Shown here piece after piece: positions 46,903 to 56,193 of a stretch of DNA of 64,000 nucleotides. The DNA is taken from NCBI RefSeq assembly GCF_001894745.1, contig NZ_BBYF01000021.1, positions 1-64,000 on the forward strand, written 5' to 3'. The position numbers and the translations under genes are program-made. Below the pieces are notes generated by a model, which was not told where the DNA came from, did not search any database, and worked only from the letters and a program-made list of their open reading frames with translations. Source of the DNA: Paenibacillus sp. NAIST15-1. GTDB taxonomy: Bacteria; Bacillota; Bacilli; Paenibacillales; Paenibacillaceae. Position 1 is the first letter of the stretch. The number at the start of each line of letters is the position of its first letter.

Positions 46903-47247
46903 TTAGAATGGCTGCTCACTAAGCATGAAGCTGACAAGCAAACGTCCCTCCGAATCATGGCCAGCCATAATCAGGCGCTTCTCGTCGCTCTCTTCCCAAT
47001 GTGTCAGCCCTTCCGCATAAATCCACCCTTGCTCTGTCTTTAGGCCGATACGATAAGGGCCTGTTCCTGCCAATGTGCCATGTGAATAGCGGACGGGGGC
47101 ATTTTTAAAAAATACGGATGCTGTCATTTTTGATTTATCCCGATGTGCCGCATAAGCACCAGTAGTCATCTCAAGATGCGCATATAACAACTTATCCTGT
47201 AAGCTTTGCAGTTGCTGTTGAACGCGATCTGGTTGTATAAGTTGCAT
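46903..47247 (-). CDS. yojF: YojF family protein (DUF1806)
   Basis: ATG 47247, 8 nt after GGAGG, gives 114 residues. It shows the DUF1806 pattern: LYAHLEMTTGAYAAH, VRYSHGTLAGTGPYRIGLKT and GWIYAEGLTHWE. Always found beside bshB2, it may support the deacetylase, but no direct function is established to my knowledge. Confidence 0.9.
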   Translation of the reverse strand: MQLIQPDRVQQQLQSLQDKLLYAHLEMTTGAYAAHRDKSKMTASVFFKNAPVRYSHGTLAGTGPYRIGLKTEQGWIYAEGLTHWEESDEKRLIMAGHDSEGRLLVSFMLSEQPF

Positions 47248-47376
47248 GATTCGTTCCTCCATGGATCAATTAACCGCTGACTTTATGATATGAATTTCAG
47301 TTCTCATTGTATCATATAAAGTTAAAGCTTACGTACCTATTCGCGCAAACAACCCGCATCCTACCGTAACCCTGCT

Positions 47377-48279
47377 TTAGCTTGCAATTAATGACCTTTC
47401 TCGTCTCGACTTCACATTAACAAGGTATATGCTGAACAAAATGAAGACAAGTCCTACTACCAAATTGAACGTGAATTGTTCATGCAAAAATATGACACTT
47501 GTGATATTCGAGATGAGTGGAATTAAAAAAGTAAAGGCCCCCACCTTGCTGGCCTCCCCAGACCCGATCAGCACAAAGTAAGTAAGCCAGCCTAATGCGA
47601 TGACGAAAATAGATATAAACAATAAATTCAAGATAAACGACAAGTTCCATACAATATCCGACCAGTTCTCAATGAATGCCCCCGAACCCGTTAGCAGCAA
47701 GCCTCCGATCGTTTGCTGCAGCGATACGACCCACAGGGAGTCGACACGCTCGCTAATTCGCTTCATATAGACGGTTCCGAATGCCCAGCTAAGTGCCGTA
47801 CCAAGTGCAAGACCGATTCCAATTACCGATGCATGCCCAATAATGCCAAAGGCACAAATGACGGCAACACCCAAGAAACCAAGCACTAAGCCGAACATTT
47901 TTCTAGGATACATCGATTCGCCCAGCCATAGCCATGAGAACACGCCCAGCAAAACAGGCTGAAGAAATACAACTGCCGAAAAAAGCCCAGCCGGCGTATA
48001 GAGCAAACCGAATGTCATAAGTCCATAGTACAGCATAATATTCAAAAAGGCAGACACCAAATAAATGGGCCACGTTTCCTTGAGCCGCAGGCTTTTGTAT
48101 CGCGGCAGCGCAAGCAGGAGCAAAATGATCATCCCCCCGATAAAGGTACGCAGCCCCGCAAATAGCAATGGCGGCGCATACTGAAGACCTATTTTCGTCA
48201 AAGGCCAGTTCACACCCCACATAATCACAAGAAAGACAAGCAGCAAAATCGTTTTATCTTTGGACAGCTGGTTCATCAT
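47377..48279 (-). CDS. DMT/EamA-family transporter
   Basis: About 300 residues from ATG 48279 (other ATG codons at 48285 and 48276 are possible). Ten membrane segments in two EamA repeats, with MWGVNWPLTKIG near the start and SWAFGTVYMKRI in the second repeat. These are metabolite or drug exporters of unknown substrate. It is divergent from the LysR gene at 48405, its probable regulator. Confidence 0.85.
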   Translation of the reverse strand: MMNQLSKDKTILLLVFLVIMWGVNWPLTKIGLQYAPPLLFAGLRTFIGGMIILLLLALPRYKSLRLKETWPIYLVSAFLNIMLYYGLMTFGLLYTPAGLFSAVVFLQPVLLGVFSWLWLGESMYPRKMFGLVLGFLGVAVICAFGIIGHASVIGIGLALGTALSWAFGTVYMKRISERVDSLWVVSLQQTIGGLLLTGSGAFIENWSDIVWNLSFILNLLFISIFVIALGWLTYFVLIGSGEASKVGAFTFLIPLISNITSVIFLHEQFTFNLVVGLVFILFSIYLVNVKSRRERSLIAS

Positions 48280-48404
48280 ATTCATCCATTCCTTCCCTAC
48301 CATTCTATCTGTAAAAGTTTACTTACACCTCCATGTATCATGTTATATTGTTTATGTGCATAAATAAAATGAATCATTGTTATAAGGAGCATATCAAAAT
48401 CGTT

Positions 48405-49286
48405 ATGACCATTACACAATTGCGTACTTTTTTGACCGTAGCTGAAACCTCCAGCTTTACAAAAGCCGGAGATATTCTTCATATGACGCAGCCTGCAGTT
48501 AGCCGTGCCATTTCAAGCTTGGAAGCCGATCTAGGCGTTACTCTTCTGATTCGTGATCGAAAGAACGGCATACTTCTAACAGATATAGGAAGGCGCATGC
48601 TCATCCATATTCGCGACATTATGATTGGAATTGAGAAGCTGGAACAAGAGGCTGCTGCTGAAAAGGGATTGGAGATAGGCACGATCCGCATTGGCTCATT
48701 TCCAACCGCATCTGCCTTTTTCTTACCTAAGATTATTAGCCGTATCGAGCACAGATTTCCTCAGTTGGAAATCGAATTGCATGAAGGGACAATAAACGAG
48801 GTTAAAAAATGGTTGGCTTCACGTGAGATAGACATTGGCATTATTACAGAGCCTAGTTTCGAATTTGAGACCATACCACTGTACAATGACAAGATGGTTG
48901 CACTCTTGCGGGAAGATCATCCCTTATGTCACAAGCCCATTATTTGCATTCAAGATTTGAATGATGAACCGCTCATCATTTGCAAGGGAGGTAATGAAAT
49001 CCCCATCATTGACATTTTTGAGAAGACGGAAACCAGCATGAATATCAGGTTTGTCGTTCATAACACGGGGGCTCTGCTCAATATGATCCAGGAAGGGCTG
49101 GGAGTGGCCATTTTATCAGAATTATCGCTGATTACTACACCTCCTCATATTGTGACACGCGAGCTCGATCCGATGGTACGAAGAGAGATTTGTTTAGCTG
49201 CCCCTTCCCTTACGGAATGTTCACTTGCCGTCCAATTGTTCATACGAACAGCACAGGAGTTATTTTGTCACAAAGAAGAGCCTTGA
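48405..49286 (+). CDS. LysR-family regulator
   Basis: Protein of 293 residues from ATG 48405; AAGGAG lies 15 nt upstream, a long spacing. N-terminal HTH: MTITQLRTFLTVAETSSFTKA and QPAVSRAISSLEADLG; effector domain 90-290 with GTIRIGSFPTASAFFLP. It probably controls the divergent DMT transporter. Confidence 0.88.
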   Translation: MTITQLRTFLTVAETSSFTKAGDILHMTQPAVSRAISSLEADLGVTLLIRDRKNGILLTDIGRRMLIHIRDIMIGIEKLEQEAAAEKGLEIGTIRIGSFPTASAFFLPKIISRIEHRFPQLEIELHEGTINEVKKWLASREIDIGIITEPSFEFETIPLYNDKMVALLREDHPLCHKPIICIQDLNDEPLIICKGGNEIPIIDIFEKTETSMNIRFVVHNTGALLNMIQEGLGVAILSELSLITTPPHIVTRELDPMVRREICLAAPSLTECSLAVQLFIRTAQELFCHKEEP

Positions 49287-49321
49287 TAATCAGATTCTGT
49301 TCTGATTCCATCAAGGCTCTA
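49278..49321. terminator. Stem-loop at the end of the LysR gene
   Basis: AGAGCCTTGAT (overlapping the stop codon) pairs with ATCAAGGCTCT, with a further inner stem TCAGA/TCTGA. It separates the convergent LysR and methyltransferase genes. Confidence 0.6.
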
Positions 49322-49392
49322 CATGCTTCCAATTTTGCTTCTAGCACAAACAGGCCTGCCTCAATTGAGAACAGGGCTGTTCTTCATTTTAT

Positions 49393-50067
49393 TCACTCTT
49401 CGACTACTAAGGCCATTACAAATCCATCATAGCCTTTGCTTCCAACGGTTTGAATCGCTGTAGCATTTAAGCGAGGCTCCGCAGCAATCAGTTCGAAGAA
49501 GCTGCGCACGCCTAATACGCTTGGATCATCGCTATACTCGTCTACGACAGCGCCGCCGCGGACGACATTGTCCCCGATAATGAGCGTTCCCGGACGGGAC
49601 AGCTTTAACGCCCATTTCAAATATTCTGGATTGCCCTGCTTGTCTGCATCAATAAAAATAAGATCGAATGGGCCGCGCGCTTCTTCGTCAAGCTGAGCAA
49701 GCGAATCAGCGGCAAGTCCTGTTCGAATCTCCACTTTATCCGCTACGCCTGCGTTCAGCAGGTTCGATTGTGCAACTTCGGCGTGCTTGAGACTGGCTTC
49801 CAGCGTGTATACCCGGCCGTCCTGCGGCAGTGCACGGGCAAACCATATCGTGCTGTAGCCGCCTAATGTGCCGATTTCTAATATCGTTCGAGCACCTTGA
49901 AGTTTGGCCAGAAGATGCAGCAGTTTGCCTTGATTGGGCGATACATCATGAGCCGGCAAGCCTGCAGCGGCATTATCAGCCAGTACTGCTTCCAGCACAG
50001 GATCGGAAGGAATGAGTTGCTGATTAAAGTAATGATCAACTGCTGTCCATGTATCTTGTTGATTCAT
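49393..50067 (-). CDS. SAM-dependent O-methyltransferase
   Basis: ATG 50067, 7 nt after AGGAGG, gives 224 residues. Class I SAM fold of the catechol/caffeoyl-CoA type: TILEIGTLGGYSTIWFA (SAM loop), YTLEAS, DLIFIDADKQGN (metal Asp) and IIGDNVVRGG (metal Asp-Asn). Likely a divalent-metal-dependent O-methyltransferase acting on a small hydroxylated substrate. Confidence 0.88.
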   Translation of the reverse strand: MNQQDTWTAVDHYFNQQLIPSDPVLEAVLADNAAAGLPAHDVSPNQGKLLHLLAKLQGARTILEIGTLGGYSTIWFARALPQDGRVYTLEASLKHAEVAQSNLLNAGVADKVEIRTGLAADSLAQLDEEARGPFDLIFIDADKQGNPEYLKWALKLSRPGTLIIGDNVVRGGAVVDEYSDDPSVLGVRSFFELIAAEPRLNATAIQTVGSKGYDGFVMALVVEE

Positions 50068-50096
50068 GTCCTTGCCTCCTATTGACTCATATACTC

Positions 50097-50673
50097 TTAC
50101 CTGCTTAGATAGAGACGTTCTACAATCTCTTTCATATGCGTCAACTTCTGCATACTCTTGCTGCAATATTGATGGGTACACCGCTCTAGACCGTAACGAT
50201 CTATGATCACAACCACCCCTCTCATGATCCAGAGGTGGATATTTTCTAGCAGTAAGTCAGCGTCTACCTTCCCGTATAGCATATATCCCTCTATGAAACT
50301 GTGCAATGACCTAATACGATCTTCTTGTTCGTCAGTCCACTTCATACTAGAATCCAGCAGGGCAGCAAGATCAAAATGAGTATTGCCGTAACGCGCTTCA
50401 CCAAAATCAATGATGCGGCATCCTGAATGCGTATATATGACGTTCCACATGCCAAGGTCGGCATGAATCATACCATTCTTCTCATGCTGGTAGGAAATTG
50501 CTTGCGTGCTCGCTTTTTAGCTTGCGCAGCGCGTATTTCCCATCGCTTGCCACAACTAGCTTGGCATCTGAACTCGTTCCCTTCGCTAACGGTTCGATAC
50601 GTATGATCTGTCCAATTGAATAGGCTCTCTCCAGCGTACTGATCCAACTGCTCCATAACGGCTCACTTATCAT
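50097..50673 (-). pseudogene. APH-type phosphotransferase, internally deleted and frameshifted
   Basis: The N-lobe starts at ATG 50673 (ATGATAAGTGA overlaps the HD gene stop) with GTSSDAKLVVASDGKYALRKL, then stops at about 50485. The C-lobe follows in another frame (50097-50471 and a few codons before) with GMIHADLGMWNVI and RIIDFGEARYG. About 80-100 residues between the lobes are missing, including most of the hinge. Not functional as read. Confidence 0.8.
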
Positions 50674-51328
50674 CTTCTGCATTCCATTCCTTATGAAATT
50701 GCTCCAAGAACTCTTCCATAACAAGATGACGCTTATGAGCCAATTGTTTGCCGCTGTTTGTGTTCATGAGCGTCTTCAGCTTTAACAGCTTCTCGGAGAA
50801 ATGATTAATGGCCGTGGAAGGCTGCTGCCTATACTCGCTTTCGGTCATCGCTTCCCTAGGAGCAAGGTAGGGATCATGCATAAGGTGACCCTTCCATCCA
50901 GCATATGCGAATGTGCGTCCGATTCCGATTGCCCCCATTGCGTCCAATCGGTCTGCATCCTGCACGACTTGTCCCTCAATCGAGTCCATTGGCGGATTAT
51001 GACCGCCATTGTAGGACATATTCGCAATGATCGAAAGGACTTTGTCGCGAATCTTTGATTCGACGCCATTTGACTCCAGCCACTGTGCAACTTTCTGCAA
51101 GCCGCTGTCATGATCCGGATTAAGCTTGGCATCTGCCACATCGTGAAGCAGCGCCGCCATTTCACATATGAGCACGTCCGCTCCTTCTTCACCTGCAATG
51201 CGGACTGCCAGGCGCCTTACCCGAACAATATGCCACCAATCATGCCCGCTGCTGTCGCGGCACAGCTCTTCGTGGACATATTGCTCCGCTCGTTCAATCC
51301 ATCCTCGCTGCTCCTCGTTCATCTTCAT
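50663..51328 (-). CDS. HD-domain phosphohydrolase (YpgQ/YedJ type)
   Basis: Protein of 221 residues. Metal ligands: H in GHDWWHIVRV, HD in LLHDVADAK, D in QDADRLDA. The GHNPP and KGHLMHDPYL stretches fit the YpgQ/YedJ group; YpgQ is reported to hydrolyse dNTPs to dNMP and pyrophosphate. ATGA overlap (51325-51328) with the oxidoreductase gene upstream shows an operon. Confidence 0.85.
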   Translation of the reverse strand: MKMNEEQRGWIERAEQYVHEELCRDSSGHDWWHIVRVRRLAVRIAGEEGADVLICEMAALLHDVADAKLNPDHDSGLQKVAQWLESNGVESKIRDKVLSIIANMSYNGGHNPPMDSIEGQVVQDADRLDAMGAIGIGRTFAYAGWKGHLMHDPYLAPREAMTESEYRQQPSTAINHFSEKLLKLKTLMNTNSGKQLAHKRHLVMEEFLEQFHKEWNAEDDK

Positions 51329-52329
51329 TCTGCTGCCTTCCGAATGTCCGCAAGCTGTGGCGACGCCGGATGTCGCAACGCCTCCAGGACAGCCTGAGCT
51401 TCATACCCATCACGAAAATCGAAATAATCGGCATGCTCTCCGTGAATGGCCCGAATGACCTGAGCGACTATCGGAGTTTGCTCGATTTCTTCAACGGCAA
51501 CTTTCTCCAGTGGCTGTCCAATTGCTCCAGCATGCAGCTCACTCCAGTTTTCGAGGGCAATTGTGCCTTCACTGCCATAAACAACGAGCGAAACACGTTC
51601 CGCGCCTGCCATGCCCGATAAGCCATTCACATAGATCGGAACCTCACTGTTCAGCAGCATTTTTGCGTATATCCCTGTTTCACAGCGTTCTTCATCCACT
51701 GGCAGTTCCAACTCGCTCTGTACATGCGTAATCGTGCCGAACAGTTTCTGTATAACGTTAATCCAGTGAACGCCTACTTCTAACACGAATCCACCCTGTG
51801 CTCGTGTCGAAATCCAGCTATTATGCTGCCAGCTGCGCGGCCATGTCGGAAAATGCAAGATAAGCTCCATACTGCGAATCGTTCCAATGGCCTGCTCCTT
51901 AATCATCCGTTCCATTCGTTTCACAGATGGCTCGTGTGGCATCGAGAAATGAATAGCATGAACAACGTTCGCTTCTTCTGCCAGCTTGAGCAATTCAGCA
52001 GCTTCTTGTAAATTGTTAGCAAGCGGCTTCTCACAGAAGACATGAATTTTTTTGCGTAATGCCGCGCATACGATATCATAATGATAGGCAGGAGGGACAG
52101 ATACGTATAGAAGATTGATATCCAATTCTTCTATCATTTTGGAATAGTCTGTATAGTACTGCACATGCGGATAATCCTTCTGATATTGTTCATGTGCAGC
52201 CGCATTCGCCTCACATATCGCAACCAGTTCCACCTTTTCTGCCAACCCTGGATTGGAAATGGTTCGAATCATGTAACTCCCCATATTTCCTAAACCTACA
52301 ACAGCTAATTTGATCTTGTCCTTCGTCAT
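51325..52329 (-). CDS. Gfo/Idh/MocA-family oxidoreductase
   Basis: ATG 52329, 8 nt after GGAG, gives 334 residues. Rossmann start LAVVGLGNMGSYMI, the EKP signature in HVFCEKPLANNLQEA, and a C-terminal alpha/beta domain with GGFVLEVGVHWINVIQ. NAD(P)-dependent sugar or polyol dehydrogenase of unknown substrate. ATGA overlap with DUF2625 upstream and with the HD gene downstream. Confidence 0.87.
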   Translation of the reverse strand: MTKDKIKLAVVGLGNMGSYMIRTISNPGLAEKVELVAICEANAAAHEQYQKDYPHVQYYTDYSKMIEELDINLLYVSVPPAYHYDIVCAALRKKIHVFCEKPLANNLQEAAELLKLAEEANVVHAIHFSMPHEPSVKRMERMIKEQAIGTIRSMELILHFPTWPRSWQHNSWISTRAQGGFVLEVGVHWINVIQKLFGTITHVQSELELPVDEERCETGIYAKMLLNSEVPIYVNGLSGMAGAERVSLVVYGSEGTIALENWSELHAGAIGQPLEKVAVEEIEQTPIVAQVIRAIHGEHADYFDFRDGYEAQAVLEALRHPASPQLADIRKAAE

Positions 52330-53006
52330 TGTTCGTTCTCCATTCCATTTGCATGTTGTTGTATGTATAAGTTCCATAATTCGGCAACAGGGACAGCTTT
52401 TCTGCTGCTGCGCTCCGCCGAGCCTTCTTCCGTCCATAACGGTGGATAATAACTGATTGCTTCATTTCCTTTCAGCGCTGCTATATCGTTTTCCCAGCCA
52501 CTCCATCTGAATGTTCGGTAAAAAAGCTCCAAATCCCCGTTGGCCAGCCACTCACAAAAATCGGAGTAAGACAATTCCGTATCCTCCCACTCTAATGTAT
52601 CCGGGGCAAAATAATAGACGTTATGTCCTTCGCTAGCGAAGCCGCCGCCATTCAAGGCAAAGAAACCACCTGCCAAGTCATAGGCAATTATGCATGCACC
52701 ATGTAGCAGAGTGATGCCAATGTCATTACCAAAGCCATTCCAGCTCAGTAAATCGCCAAATACAGCATCATTTCCGGAGCCAAGCAGCTTAATCCAACCG
52801 CCATCTACTAGGACACCTCCCGAATGACGCGCAATCGCGCCTATATAACTATTTTCGCTTACTTGCAGACTCGATACTGTATTCTGTGCTCGTGCAGGAT
52901 CAACGAACAAGACGTTAATGCGGTTGGTTCCTTCGTCAAAAATACGGAGTATCTCGTTCCATGTCTGCTCATTCACGTTCACGTCACCATTCACATCACT
53001 GCTCAA
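52326..53006 (-). CDS. DUF2625 family protein
   Basis: Protein of 226 residues from TTG 53006 with GGGG 8 nt upstream. It shows the DUF2625 pattern: LGSGNDAVFGDLLSWNG, DLAGGFFALNGGGF, GHNVYYFAPDTLEWED, and the C-terminal YRTFRWSGWE. Function is unknown. First gene of a DUF2625-oxidoreductase-HD-(broken APH) operon. Confidence 0.8.
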   Translation of the reverse strand: MSSDVNGDVNVNEQTWNEILRIFDEGTNRINVLFVDPARAQNTVSSLQVSENSYIGAIARHSGGVLVDGGWIKLLGSGNDAVFGDLLSWNGFGNDIGITLLHGACIIAYDLAGGFFALNGGGFASEGHNVYYFAPDTLEWEDTELSYSDFCEWLANGDLELFYRTFRWSGWENDIAALKGNEAISYYPPLWTEEGSAERSSRKAVPVAELWNLYIQQHANGMENEQ

Positions 53007-53171
53007 TATCTCATCCCCTTTTCCGTCATGATATTCTTGTTGATAGAAAGTGCAAATAGCGTTATTACAGTTTCATATCTCTGTCCTACTATGCGCTATA
53101 TGAACCAAGACCGTCAATCAAAATGAATGCCTTAAATTTGAAATGGTAGGCTCCCCTTGCTGTATGACAGA

Positions 53172-53491
53172 TTATAGTCCAAGTTCTGCAGCATAGTTGT
53201 CCCAGTGAGGTCGGTTCCCATCCTCATCTACGAAATCATACTCGTCAGACAACCCCCACGAGCTAAGGGATTGCCCTGTCTTTTCCATTTTGTTCGGATC
53301 TGCCGCAAGCGCCGCAATTGCTCTTCCGACATACATCGGTGTTTCCCCATGATGAAATGCGGATCCTGCTTCACCGCATCCTTCCAATTCTCCTTCGTCA
53401 CACCGAAGAGTTCAAGCATCGCCGCAATCCCACGGCCTGCCCCGCGGGTTGCTCCTGCTACTACCGCAACTTGGTCTTGTAATGGCTTCAT
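53172..53491 (-). pseudogene. Short-chain dehydrogenase, internally deleted and frameshifted
   Basis: ATG 53491 starts VAVVAGATRGAGRGIAAML (the NAD-binding site) and passes directly into ELFGVTKENWKDAVKQDPHF, which lies about 180 residues later in intact homologues. The shared AML at the join suggests a deletion between short repeats. A frameshift near 53350 then moves the end into another frame (GETPMYVGRAIAALAADP, SSWGLSDEYDFVDEDG). The catalytic Ser-Tyr-Lys part is absent. The divergent WYL regulator is probably its former regulator. Confidence 0.82.
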
Positions 53492-53612
53492 GAATTGTCC
53501 TCCTCAATCGACATGTCTTCGATCTCATTATATCGGGACATATATGACAGCAACTGTCATATTGGATATGATACACTAAGATCACCTTGCAACCAAGAAA
53601 GGATGAGTTCGC

Positions 53613-54569
53613 TTGAGAGCTGATCGTTTACTGTCGATTCTGCTCATGCTGCAAAGCTACGGGAAGATGACAACCCGAGACCTCGCCGACCGATTAGAGG
53701 TCTCCGAACGAACCATTATGCGGGATATGGAATCACTCAGTATCGCCGGTATCCCCGTTTACGCTGAGCGTGGTTCCTACGGAGGGTGGTCCTTGTCAGA
53801 AGGGTACCGAACGCAATTGACGGGAATGAAGCCGCAAGAATTGATGTCATTGCTCTTAATGAAATCCTCGTCATTAGTTGACGATCTCGGTCTTCGACAA
53901 GAACTCGACAATGCTTATCATAAATTGCTTGCCGCAAGTCCGATTGAAATGAGGAGAGACGCCGACATCGCTAGAGAACGTATACACATCGATGGAGCGG
54001 GATGGCGCCAAACGGAAGAGGGTACTCAGTGCTTATCAATCGTTCAGGAGGCTGTATGGATGCAGCATAAGCTCCGCATCACCTATGAACGTCATGACAG
54101 TACTGTGGTTCGAGACATCATGCCGCTAGGATTAGTTGCCAAACGAGGGGTTTGGTATGTCGTGGCTCAAGTAGAAGATGGATTCCGCAGCTATCGCATT
54201 TCACGGATACGCAACGCAGAAGTTTTGAATGAAGCCTTTGCTCGTCCTGACGGATTCGATCTGGCTCGCTATTGGGAGGAATCCACGAAGCAATTTACGT
54301 CTACCCTGCCTCGGTACTCCGCACGAATTCGTGTAAGAGATGAATTACTCCAGCGCCTTAAGCATGAACGATACGTAAAATGGTTGCATATCGAACCCGA
54401 TCATAACGGTTGGTCATGTGCAGACGTCGAGTTCCATACACTTGATTCAGCAGCAGAGATAATCCTAGGATTTGGTGCTGCTATGGAAGCTCTTAAACCA
54501 GCAGAACTTCGAGACAAAGTCATAAGTGAAATACGAAATATGCTGTCAACTTATGAGGGAGAACAATAG
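53613..54569 (+). CDS. HTH/WYL-domain transcriptional regulator (YafY type)
   Basis: Protein of 318 residues from TTG 53613, with AAAGGA about 9 nt upstream. N-terminal DeoR-like HTH: RADRLLSILLMLQ and LADRLEVSERTIMRDMESL; YGGWSLSEGYRT follows. The WYL domain (about 140-220) has RITYER, PLGLVAKRGVWYVVA and SYRISRI, and a C-terminal WCX-like extension. Such regulators sense unknown ligands. It is divergent from a decayed SDR gene. Confidence 0.87.
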   Translation: MRADRLLSILLMLQSYGKMTTRDLADRLEVSERTIMRDMESLSIAGIPVYAERGSYGGWSLSEGYRTQLTGMKPQELMSLLLMKSSSLVDDLGLRQELDNAYHKLLAASPIEMRRDADIARERIHIDGAGWRQTEEGTQCLSIVQEAVWMQHKLRITYERHDSTVVRDIMPLGLVAKRGVWYVVAQVEDGFRSYRISRIRNAEVLNEAFARPDGFDLARYWEESTKQFTSTLPRYSARIRVRDELLQRLKHERYVKWLHIEPDHNGWSCADVEFHTLDSAAEIILGFGAAMEALKPAELRDKVISEIRNMLSTYEGEQ

Positions 54570-54600
54570 AGCATTCCATTGTAATCTCCCTCGCCTCCTG

Positions 54601-55650
54601 CTAGCTTTCCAAAAATTCCAATATATCGTCGCGAGTCAGCTCGTACTGCATCCAGCGCAGCCGCTCGTTGACTTCTTGCCATAACCCCTCTTCTGCAATA
54701 CGAAGCGTCGTGTCCACTTTATCCATACGGAATGGCCGAATGATGTTATACAGCATATTAACGGCACCCCGTTCCGCATCTGTTAACGAGTATTGCTGGG
54801 TATAACCGCTGTAAAATTGCTTAAAGCGCTGCTCCATATACGCGCATTTTTCTCGATGCAACCACTCTTTCCTATAACATTCAAAGCTAAGAAAAATGCC
54901 TTCCTGCATCATATACGTCACGAATTTGTCATTGCCAGCCAAATTATAATCAATTATTCCTGCAAATCCCTTCTCTTCATCTACTAAAATATTATTTGTC
55001 GAGAAATCACCTTGCACACCGCCTGCAGGCAAAGATGGATATATCGCCTCTAGTTGCTTGCGCTTGCGATTGTAGATCTCCCATATTTCTTCTACCAATC
55101 GAACATCTGCTGGCGTATGCCTCAGCTGCTCATACCAAGACAGTGCATCACTGTAGTTTTCCTCGTCTGTATCTAGCAGAACATACGGGCTGCTCCATGC
55201 ATATTCGATCCTCTCTCGCTTGGCAGCGGAATGCATGCTCCCTATGCAGGCTCCCAGTTGATACAGAAATTCAGAGCCCAAATCCTCTAAGTCGATCTCC
55301 AAATCATCTATTGTCTTAGCAGTCATGAATTCTTCTCCCCAGTAATGGAACTGTTTATTGTCGATTGTCATGACAGACCCATAAGCGCCATTCTTCGAAC
55401 AATAAAATTGTGGAGTTGCAATGCCATTTCGGCGGTACACAGATGCTAAATGGGCCCACCCATCGACCTTGCTGCTGTCCGTATACGAATTGCTATAGCA
55501 CTTTAAAACGATGTTTTCTCCACTCGTCATGCTGACGATCGCGACATACCTGTGTTCATCTTCCCAACTATTATCAATCAATCGATAGGAATCAACGGTA
55601 TCATCCATATACTCCTGCAACATGTTCTCCACATGCATTTTCGTAATCAT
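54601..55650 (-). CDS. APH/choline kinase-like phosphotransferase
   Basis: Protein of 349 residues with GGGTGG before the ATG. Kinase-fold marks: ENIVLKCYS (Lys strand), GGVQGDFSTNNILVDE (catalytic loop, with Gln instead of His before Gly-Asp) and GIIDYNLAGND (metal Asp). The substrate is unknown; relation to spore CotS proteins is weaker here. Confidence 0.75.
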   Translation of the reverse strand: MITKMHVENMLQEYMDDTVDSYRLIDNSWEDEHRYVAIVSMTSGENIVLKCYSNSYTDSSKVDGWAHLASVYRRNGIATPQFYCSKNGAYGSVMTIDNKQFHYWGEEFMTAKTIDDLEIDLEDLGSEFLYQLGACIGSMHSAAKRERIEYAWSSPYVLLDTDEENYSDALSWYEQLRHTPADVRLVEEIWEIYNRKRKQLEAIYPSLPAGGVQGDFSTNNILVDEEKGFAGIIDYNLAGNDKFVTYMMQEGIFLSFECYRKEWLHREKCAYMEQRFKQFYSGYTQQYSLTDAERGAVNMLYNIIRPFRMDKVDTTLRIAEEGLWQEVNERLRWMQYELTRDDILEFLES

Positions 55651-55823
55651 AATCTGGCCACCCTCGCAAGAAATATTTCCTAATTATTTTCTAACGACAT
55701 AGAATCCTATAAATCTGCCTATCTGCCTTGAAAATATCAAATTATTAAACAACTCTTTCACATGTACAGTCACACACAAGTGATATATTACCAAATTAAA
55801 TGTAAATTTTGTTAATGATTTTG

Positions 55824-55852
55824 TTGACAATGGCCTTTTCATTGAATAATAT
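55824..55852 (+). promoter_or_regulatory. Promoter of the ArsR-SRPBCC operon
   Basis: TTGACA (55824-55829), a 17-nt spacer, then TAATAT (55847-55852). Confidence 0.75.
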
Positions 55853-55870
55853 ATAACCATGTGGTTATAT
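55851..55870. promoter_or_regulatory. Autoregulatory operator of the ArsR-type repressor
   Basis: Perfect 9-bp inverted repeat ATATAACCA-TG-TGGTTATAT overlapping the -10 and the transcription start. A repressor bound here would block initiation. Confidence 0.7.
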
Positions 55871-55875
55871 GTGAG

Positions 55876-56193
55876 GTGAGTATTACGGATATTTATCGTG
55901 TTCTAAGTGACCCGACACGCAGAACGATTCTTCATATGCTTGCGCAAGGAGATCGAACGCAATCGGATTTCGTTCAGTTTTTCGACATCTCTCAACCCGC
56001 CGTTAAAAAACACTTGCAAATTTTATTAGAAGAAGGAGCGATCAGCGAGCAGAAGCAAGGGAAATATCGAATTTACCGTTTGGAGCAAGCCTTGCTGCAA
56101 TCTGCCTATCAATCCCTTTTGCAAGATATGGGTTACATATTAGGAGATCGCTTAACTCGACTCAAAACATTTTTGGAAGGTGAGGAAAACTAA
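55876..56193 (+). CDS. ArsR-family repressor (SdpR type)
   Basis: GTG 55876 gives 105 residues starting S-I-T-D-I-Y-R-V-L-S-D-P-T-R-R, the usual SdpR-type beginning. Upstream codons would lie inside the operator. HTH: QSDFVQFFDISQPAVKKHLQILLEEG. The leader would be only about 17 nt and no normal ribosome site is seen. No Cys metal site is evident. The stop overlaps the next start by 1 nt (TAATG). It is the classic partner of SRPBCC/AHSA1 proteins. Confidence 0.82.
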   Translation: MSITDIYRVLSDPTRRTILHMLAQGDRTQSDFVQFFDISQPAVKKHLQILLEEGAISEQKQGKYRIYRLEQALLQSAYQSLLQDMGYILGDRLTRLKTFLEGEEN

